Part shown: positions 55,441 through 64,000 of the stretch, one piece after another
Position numbering within the stretch: the stretch's first letter is position 1
Layout of the letters: every line of letters begins with the position of its first letter
Assembly (NCBI GenBank): GCA_030765055.1
Contig: CM060951.1
Location: 53,533,437 to 53,597,436 of the forward strand
Source: Mantis religiosa
Lineage: Eukaryota > Arthropoda > Insecta > Mantodea > Mantidae
DNA length: 64,000 nucleotides
Direction: 5' to 3'
Program-made: the position numbers and the translations under genes
Notes under the pieces: model-generated
Databases searched by the model: none
What the model was told of the DNA's origin: nothing
Seen by the model: only the letters and a program-made list of their open reading frames with translations

Positions 55441-57639
55441 TAACTCTCCTATGCATAATACCTATCAGCGCTGTTGCTGAAACCAGCATTAAATCTGGCA
55501 GCATGGGCGACTCATGCAATCTCATACTCATTTCGTAGAAAACAGATCCACTACCAGCGCAGAGAAACAGTTTAAACCCCTCTCCCACTTCATACCCTCT
55601 TGCCTTCTTGTGGTGGGTAGACAGTAGATGAATAAACATGAATAAACAAGTGTAAAACGCCGAAAACACCAGACCTTAACAGAAATGAATGTTTCAACAA
55701 AACCTCCCCCCCCCCAAAAAAAAAAAAGAAATTATCTGTTAACATCATACTTCAAAAACTAAATATCGGATAAAATTAAACATTGTTTATAAGTTCGGTA
55801 CGCTCCAGGGGCGAACACAAAGATTTTTCAGAAAATCCTAATTACTCTTTACATAACCCCCCCCCCCCCCGGTCCAACAATGACTTCAACGATTTTAATC
55901 GAAAACATACGTAAGACTTACTTTAATGAAAAATGAATGCATTCAGTTCATGGCAATTGCTTCATTTCGTTTGAAAGTTAAGAACATATTCCAGTAAAAA
56001 GTGTATGGATATGATTTTAACATACACAATATCACATTATTCCAGTTTAAGTCGTTAATTAGTATTATCGATGGTCAGCATTTTCCAGTGTTTCAAGAGG
56101 CTACGTTTCTGAAACATTTATTTATATTTTGTTTCTCTCAAGCCACGTAAAGATTATTTTAAATATCAAGTCCAGTACACAAGCGAGCTCCTAAGTAAAT
56201 ATGTACCTTCATTTATCAGCTACAATAAATGAAAACATTTATCATGATTAGTAGAAACACACGTTCACGAAGTACAAACATAAGTTCGTTTTACTAATAG
56301 TTTAGACGATACATATTAAACTATTTGTAGATATGGTCATAATTGAAACACGTCCGATTTTTCGTATCTTACTTGCCTTTCTGTTTATCTCTAAAAATTA
56401 TATAGTCTGAGTTGACAAACAACATTTCTGATATTAAATGGAAGGGAGAATTACAGGAATTTACGGTAAAATTTCTCATTGGAATAATTCAAAAGAGAGG
56501 GAGAGACTACATTTATCATGCTTTAGGATATTTCTATGTCCATCTGTAAGAAGAGCTGGATGACAAATGAAATGACATGAGCGTACCTACTCCGATCAGT
56601 ATTTAACAGCGAGATTGTGTGGGTGTCACTTGTCAATGTGAGGGGAATTTGATTGACTTGCCGCATCAGCTGTCTGCCATTTAGTCAAACTGGGGAATCC
56701 AATTCACATATGGCCATTCCCGGAGGAATATAATCATGCGGAATAGCATCGTTGCCGCCATTTAACCGCCTCTCTCACCCCGCAATCACCTGCCGCTGCA
56801 CCTGACACAAACGTCTATCACCTCAATTATCCCTAATCTAATGTTCAGATGCACTACTATCTGGCTGACGCATCTAAAATAAGCATGCGTTTTACACTCA
56901 CATTATCGACCGTGAAACCTTTCTAATACTCATACAGGCATGTCCAATATATTTGGAGCATGTTGAAATTTAATTTCGAAAACCAACAATTTCAGACCGA
57001 TTCATTCAATATTTTATACTGCACCTAGATATTATTAATATACAATCACATTTCAAGTGCATTTTATATTAAAGAAATATTATTTTTTATTATTTTTATT
57101 GTCTTTGGAAGTTACTGCATACGATATAACTATTTTTTGAAGAATTAAATGTATTTGAAGGCTTTAATATGATACAAATAAATTAAAGAGGTGAAGTAGT
57201 TCAGGATAAAATAAATATTAAATATTTCTTGTTCAAAATGTACGTTAATTGAATATTATCCTTCTATAATGTCACACCTAAGCATGTTAAGAAACATTCA
57301 AACAATGTTTACCCTGATATTAACAAGAAGGTGCGTAACATTTCAATAATTTGTCTACTAAACGTTCTGTGGAAACATATAAGAAAGAGACAAATGAAAA
57401 CCAAAGAAAAGAAGGCTGGCTTCATTCTGTTTTAAAAGCATTTACTGCATATAAAAATCCTCCATTTTGTCTGCTCCTCTACAACTAATTTAGTATTTGA
57501 AGATTCCTTAGACATTAAACAGTTTGCTGCTTTTAATACGTAGCTGAAACGTATTGCTTTACCACAATGTAATAAGAAATTACGCTTAAGCAATTTTCAA
57601 CCAAAGTTGCTGAAAATTTCACCACTTAGTTCTGATGCA
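55441..57639. other. No gene seen; one GC-richer block
   Basis: Mostly AT-rich, with C homopolymers near 55704 and 55858. The block at about 56570-56880 has more balanced composition and few stops of homopolymer, so it is a possible regulatory segment; nothing coding. Confidence 0.35.
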
Positions 57640-58580
57640 TAGTGGACACAGAATTCAAAATTTCGTTCTTATATCTTCAATAGTTTTTGAGTAATTAATA
57701 TATGAAATTCAAAATTTGGGCAAAATTCAAACCGCTCCACGTGATGAAAATTTTCAAAATTTTAATTTTTTTATTTCAAAAAATATTCTGATGGTTATGT
57801 ATGTCATATGTATTTCTTATACTGCCTTTAGTTCCAGGGGGGAATTAGGCATGTAGCAAACAAAAAAAGCCAAAAAGTTATTAAAACTTTGATTTTATTA
57901 AAAATATAATGCATATTAAAAATTCATATGATAGAAACCTTTGTTTGCTTTCTAAGAACATGTGTTGAAAATTTTATAGGGACTGAATCAAAACTGCATC
58001 GTGTGGAACATTTTGAATTGCAAAAAATGTTGAAAAAACTATAACTGAGTAAATCAAATGTTAAAATCCAAAATATTTTCCTTCTCGGCTACATGCCTTG
58101 AAGCAGACTAAAACCCTCCAGATATATAAGTTGGACCCTCCCGCCTCTTCCTTCTCCCTTCTGCAGCAGTTTTCTTCAATTTTAGTTTCCTTCTGGATGT
58201 TCTAGAAGTTACTTTCGCAGAGATTGCTGAATGAAGTAAGCGTAATTGGTCCTTCACTTTGCTAATTTTTAGAGATGCTGGTGAAATCTCAGTGTCCATT
58301 ATGTCTGACTGCAGCTTGAGTGAGGCAGAACAACCAAAATTTAATTCACTGATGGTTAATGTCACAGCAAACTGAAGACTCTTCTTTGACACAAATATTT
58401 CTTTTGGGCAATTATGCCATATCATGTTATATAAATTTTCATTTGCATTTTCTGTCTTACCCAATGTACATCTCCTTAGGATTTCATCTGATGCCAGCCT
58501 TTGGTACACAGGCATTAGTTTCCTTACCACATCAGGCCTCAAGTATGTTCCCATTGTTGTGCTATGTTTAGGTGTTTCTT
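57640..58580 (-). pseudogene. Mutator-like transposase C-terminal fragment
   Basis: The minus-strand frame 58554-58108 reads MGTYLRPDVVRKLMPVYQRL, DEILRRCTLGKTENANENLY, then NMIWHNCPKEIF. The pattern LLxRCLxGKTQNxNESxNxxIWxxCPK is, as I recall, typical of a Mutator-like transposase domain in many arthropod genomes. A basic tail RKLKLKKTAAEGRRKRREG follows. The 5' part is lost, and the downstream AT-rich region to about 57640 probably belongs to the same element. Attribution is from memory and tentative. Confidence 0.45.
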
Positions 58581-61500
58581 CTCATGTATCGTTTAGCCTA
58601 TTCATGATCCTAACTATGTACACAGTCAACAAAAGGTCCCATGTTTCAAAGAATATTTTACCTACAATCTATATAAGTTATATGCACATTTTGATGTATA
58701 AAATATCTATATAAATGTTAAATGGCACACTAAAACTCATCAATTATATATAAACAGTGTGTAGTTTAACGAGAAACACAAGAAAATCCCGACCAAGTTA
58801 GAAACTCACACAAAAGCATAATATAAACATTACTATTTGCTTTCAATGTTTGCAGCCAGTGTTTTGTTTCCATGGTGCCACATATTGTAAGAAATAACCT
58901 TCATACCAACACACAAAATTACACCAGAAACTTTGCCCGCTAATTTTAAATGTATTAATTTAGTATATTCAATCGAACTCAAATGACAAAATTCTGTGAA
59001 TCCAAGGGCTGGCAATGCACCTGCACACTGGCATTTAAATTGTCATGTGAAGATATTTAAATACCTGAAACTCAAATTTAGTTGAATTATGATACTATAA
59101 GGTTCTAAGTATTTTATTAGCTAAAAAAATGTTCCATATTTCTAGCCAATTTCGGTGCAGCATTCCCTTAAGTGCATATAAGACATGCTAAAAGTTGTAG
59201 AAGTATAAACAGTGTTTGTTTAGGAAATTGACTATTTTTTGTTTTAAAAGATGTTACTTCCAATTAAATATCTGAATACGAAATAAAGTTTTTTTAACGT
59301 TATGCATGTGTTTACAAAGATAAAACAACTAAAACATGCCTAGAGTAGATTTCTCAAACCATTACTACTTTATCCCAGAGATAAGGATGAAAATAATGGA
59401 AAGAAACTGGAGGAAGAGGAAACCACAATATTCGTGGATATCCATTGCGTAATGGGTGTGTGCACGCTGTTATCCATAATGCGACACGACGGCACGGCCG
59501 CTCATTCCACTTTAAACGTAGCCCAGAGTGGTCGACGCTAACAAAATATGCAGCCCATCACTGTATGTATGCTCTACTCCTGGGAGCATCGCCTGCCATC
59601 ATTGGAAAGGTGTATTCAAAGGTAACCGGTATAAAAGAGATATTATGTATGGCAAGGGAGCCACGAGCGGGAGAGCTGGCTTGCAAAAGCTTAAAAACAT
59701 TATGGACGGGGGGAGCCTGATACATACTGGATGCAACCCAACCAATTTATCCCAATTGTCTCTGAATAATTGATATTTTCATCACATTCACAAACAATTA
59801 AGACCAACCCGCGCCGGCAAAGAGCATAGCTACCTCAGCTGAGTAGGTTGCTAGGTAAGTACGTAACAGTCTAGACGGGTCGGGAAGGGGTGGAGGGTTA
59901 AGCACGCCTGCACTGTTAAAACGTAGTAAAGCATACGGCCAAGAGAAAAGGGAGGAGAAGAGGGCGAGAGAGAACTCACCGCAAGTTAGCTGAAATATAC
60001 ATCACATATACCTAAACGCTGCAACCTACACTATCAGGTTCCTGCCATAAAACAATGCCTTCTTTTCAACCCACAAATACAACAAATCAAGAAACAGGGC
60101 TAGCACGAAACTTCTACAAAATGTATCAATACTTAATTATATATTTTCAAATTATTTCACGGGATATACGCGACAAAATTATCAATGCATACAGTAAATA
60201 CTGGCATCATTTGGCCAGATACAGGATAATGTTGCCGTCTGCAAGTATTGCGGCAAAGAGGTGAACAAAATGAAAAATAAATGACTACACATCTTGGAGG
60301 CGCTAGAAATTCTACGAGAAACGTGTGCCTAAAATCCCAACACATATGCACGTATATAAAAGATAACGGCAACTAGGGAGCCCTGCAACTTAAACAATGA
60401 ACCAGGTAATGTTAGCTACTTCAGGCAAAACATTCCAGGTGCATTTAAAAATTTAGTTAAATGAAGTAGATGGTTTTAATAGCTCAACACAAGCTAAGAA
60501 CAGAGCTATACAGAGGATACTGGAAGAAGTAGCTACCTGTATCATAACTAAATATGTATAACAATGGTGTATGGTTAAGTGGATGAAGTAAACAGTGACA
60601 GTGCTGAGGGCACGAAGGGACACCGTTACTGGAGCGCAGCAACTGTTCAAGGCTCTTAGGAGTTGCAACCCTAAGTAGCTCAATTGCTACTCCCTGCGCA
60701 GCAGGAGGCCTTTTGACCTCAAGGGATCTACAGGCTTTTCATTTCATTTCCACATCAATGCCTCTTCTATATTTATTTTCCAGAATACTTATTAAAATAA
60801 ACATTGCTAATGAAACCGAAACTAAACGAACGCTCCTGAAACTTATGCTTTTATTAGAGGCGATAAACACAAATACTTGTTCCTCATTAATCTAATGCAA
60901 ACATTTTCTGTTTCGTAAGATATGTGTAGTGCAGTGAATATTTGAAAATACACTGGGCTAACATAGATTCTTATAGTATCTTTTCGGAATACCTTCTAGG
61001 ATTAATCAATTGCTTGGAAATCCATCACAAGTATTTAAAAAATTGGCAGTTGTTCTTCACCAAATTACGAGGCAGAAGTTTTTTTTTTTTTTTTTAATTC
61101 ACAATTAATATACTCTCCGTACAAAAATATTTTGCATAAAGCTGATTAACTAAGTGGAAATTCAGTTCAATTTTAACCTGTATTCCATTTTATAAGCCTG
61201 GCCGTAATTATGACTGCAGAGCAGTAAAGGAAAACCAGCTCTTATCACGTGAATTACTCCACGAATGGAAAATATATTGATGTTTCCGATTGGCTAAAGT
61301 TACACATGAATTGGATGGCCACAAACCCTACTCTTGCCAATGCGAACGAAAACTTTAGTTACAATTCAGTATATTTATAAAATGGACAATACTTCAATGC
61401 AGTTGAAAGAAAGTTTTATAAAGAAAGGTTTAGGTTTCACTTTCACTTAGATCAGTCCTTTTAATGAGAAATTGCACCTTATAATTTGAAGGCCAGATTT

Positions 61501-64000
61501 AGTTCTTGTCCGCTGCCGAGAATGAGTCGCCCCGTCGGTGTAATGGACATCACCCCAGCAACCCGGATTTGAGATGCACCTGCGCCACTGAACTCCGCTC
61601 CCTTCTCACTGTAACTTACACTGATGAAATTAAATGTGAATTAACTCGTTACAGTCTAAGCGTATTACCAGAATATGTTCTTTATTTATCAGGGTAAATA
61701 AATATCTCCGGTCACTACATTAATTCCCAATTAAAATATATCCATTTACACTCACGTGGTTTTATTTATTCTTGTACAAACTCTTTTTACGAACGCTTAT
61801 ACTTCTAATTCATGTTCATCAAGACAAACATGCTGCAATTGTTTTACTATATATTTACTTGTAGATATATTTGCTTGGGTAGTAAAATAAGCGTAAGGGA
61901 TACTTTTATGAGTTAATCCCTATTCCATTCTTTTTGTGTGCTCAAAACTTAAAAATGATAACAACTATCCATAAGTATAGTGGAATATTCAAACAAATAA
62001 CAAGGAATATCTGGAAATAGTTCACTCCACACACAAAAATTGCATTTCAAATGAATTGTATGGTTTAACGAGATCTCTTTTGGGTAATAAGATGTCTATT
62101 TCTTACGGGTAACCGTTTATACAAAAGTTATACGGAACGAAAAGCCCTTGGTCATAAAAATGTCATAAAAATATCTTCAGGGTATAATATTTTACTCAAA
62201 ATCATTGGACTGCTTTTTAAGACCGAACCTAAGTACCAAATAAGTATTTGACTTTTCGTTTTTGAGTTATCTTCACTTTTGCTTCTTTTTTATCCAGGGG
62301 ACCTCAAAATATGTAGTTCTAGTGAAATCTAGGTTTCGAATGTATGGGTGGAATGCAGTGTCTTCTCTACCTCCTATTCATGGTTGAGAAAATCCAAGAA
62401 AGCGCTAATACGAAAATGAAAATGAAAAAAAAATGAAAAAAATCGCGAAGGAAGGACTCTATATACTCAGGACAATGAAGAATCTCGTCCTGCCGGTGGG
62501 ATGCTGTGAGTTTAAGGATTAACCATCACTCTTCTCATTAAATAAGTAACAATAGAAAATGTCTCCATGTTTTTTTACCATATAAGGTCCAGATCTTAAT
62601 ACGTGAGATAGGGTTTATTTTACGGAGAATCGTCTTTGTGTAGAATGTTTGCCATTGTGCAGGCAGATATACACATGCTGCAGTTTGGGGTCATAGAAAG
62701 GAAGTCGAGCGTAAAGTAAAAAGTCCACAGAACAGACAGAGGCTGGAGGCACCAAGGAACCAGGGGTAGGGGGTTCCTGGACGCCTGAATCAACATAATA
62801 AAACTGACTACGTGGTGGTGGTAGTGCTGGTGTGGGGGCAGCAAGGCACAACCATACCGCTAACAGATAAGCATTATTAAACTCCTTTCCTCTTGTTGAC
62901 TCACTTTCCTCGTACCAGAAAGAATATCGAAAGCAGAAACCTTCTAAATGATCCATGGAGAAGTGAGATCCGACAGAGAGAGAAAAAAGGCACAAATAAC
63001 CAAAATGTTCTTGAATTTTCTACGTATTGTTTCAAAGACACTCCGAGATTCATATACAAAAACTTTGGACCAATAGCTGCTCTGGTTTCAGTCATGTTTG
63101 CATACGAATCTAACCATTGTTGATTTAACTCTGATTTTTGTATTTTATATCTGTGCAGTTACTGGATGAAAGATGAATAATCAAAACGTAAACTTCATCC
63201 TGAAGCAGGACTTTATAGTCCGATGTTTAGCATTTGTACTGTGTCTAGTTTTTCATTTGGCATGTGCGCGCGTGTATGTGTGTGGTGTTTGACAGTTTAT
63301 TCTGATATATCTGGATCTGTATCTGTCGTACACACTGTTAGCGTTCCATACCTTCATCAAACTATCTCGACTTACGTTTGGCAAAATTAAGTTCTAAAGT
63401 TCAATAAAACTTCAAGAATGACTATTAACAAGACTCGGATGCTTTTGAAATTGCGCATTTATCTTGAATTTATATCTTCATATTCAGAATATGGGGAAAA
63501 ACAGGTAAGTGGAAAAACGTTTTTTCCCCTTTTGGCTTAGCTTCATTTGGACTTTTATTAAGCAATCCAAATCGTTATAGCAAATTGGTACAGTAAAAAT
63601 CAAATTAATAAGAAACTGATACCGTCCCTGTTAGGCATAACATTGGCATAATAACCGCGAAAGTCACATTAAATGCATGATTAAGGGCGGATAGATACCA
63701 CAATATGAATTAAACTAAATTATAACAAATATAGAGGATAATGATCTAATTTACATGTGCAGAAATTAAACAGGCAATCCCAATACATATATTTTATTGC
63801 AAGCACGTGAACCTAACGGGTAAAGAGAGCCGGAAAAATGAACACTTACCCTCACAGGAATTTTCCTTGTATTGAGCGACAAAGGGGGTATTGTTCTAGA
63901 ATCGCCCAAGTCTAGACCTTAGTCGCCAGCCGATGCACTGGTCTGCACATGACACGTGATGAGAGAATAGACATCGGGGATTTAAGCTACACATTCTCAA
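58581..64000. other. Upstream region, no gene confidently identified
   Basis: Several short frames (for example 59445-59773 and 62615-62995) lack recognisable content. GC-richer patches lie at about 59440-60000 and 62600-62860. Minus-strand donor-like sites GCG|GTGAGT (about 59980) and GAGG|GTAAGTG (about 63850) could mark untranslated or unrecognised 5' exons of Smr, without other support. Confidence 0.3.

Noticed and set aside
59445..59773. Two overlapping plus-strand frames of 80-90 codons
   Set aside because: No recognisable motif; two frames open together reflects local composition.
62615..62995. 126-codon minus-strand open frame, Pro-rich
   Set aside because: No recognisable domain, no clear donor/acceptor pair linking it in frame to Smr, and an overlapping frame is equally open.

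Overview
The window is an animal, almost certainly insect, nuclear genome segment: AT-rich DNA, GT-AG introns, and a dense load of decayed transposons. Four groups of tRNA-derived SINE heads recur, together with LINE, Penelope-like, LTR, P/THAP, piggyBac, Harbinger, Mutator-like and DDE-type remnants. The very long TE-filled introns point to a large-genome insect, perhaps a cockroach, termite or similar; that assignment is inference.

One host gene is supported. It lies on the minus strand from 44113 down to 13691 and encodes the C-terminal part of the nuclear-receptor corepressor SMRTER (insect NCoR/SMRT homologue, Drosophila symbol Smr). I resolve 13 exons by splice sites and phase. Together they give 5,750 nt that read without a break as 1,915 residues plus stop, running from a cysteine-rich segment and the second SANT domain, through long Q/S/P/H-rich low-complexity regions, to two CoRNR-box nuclear-receptor motifs and an acidic C-terminus. 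The 5' part of the gene (first SANT domain, repression domain, promoter) is not recognisable in 44114-64000, which is probably a very long upstream intron and/or flank.

Layout: 1-13.7 kb is downstream flank and 3' UTR, holding a 5'-truncated LINE (706-2925), SINEs, a Penelope-type repeat remnant and a DDE transposase scrap. 13.7-44.1 kb is the Smr 3' half; its introns hold foldback elements, a TSD-flanked SINE, a piggyBac remnant, a gag-only LTR element with unequal LTRs, a Penelope GIY-YIG remnant, a GC-rich nested SINE cluster and a 632-bp inverted-repeat element with hammerhead-ribozyme-like arms. 44.2-64 kb holds a truncated LINE with an open RT frame, a Harbinger derivative with TAA target sites, SINEs, a degenerate THAP/P element with a 7-bp target duplication and a Mutator-like fragment. 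The remainder is mostly unrecognised AT-rich DNA.

No CRISPR, rRNA or convincing functional tRNA gene is seen. The points most worth checking are a 93-bp duplicated splice acceptor that stays in frame at the SANT exon, the hammerhead-like Penelope repeat, the LTR element with a 380-bp deletion in one LTR, and a tRNA/LINE chimeric element.
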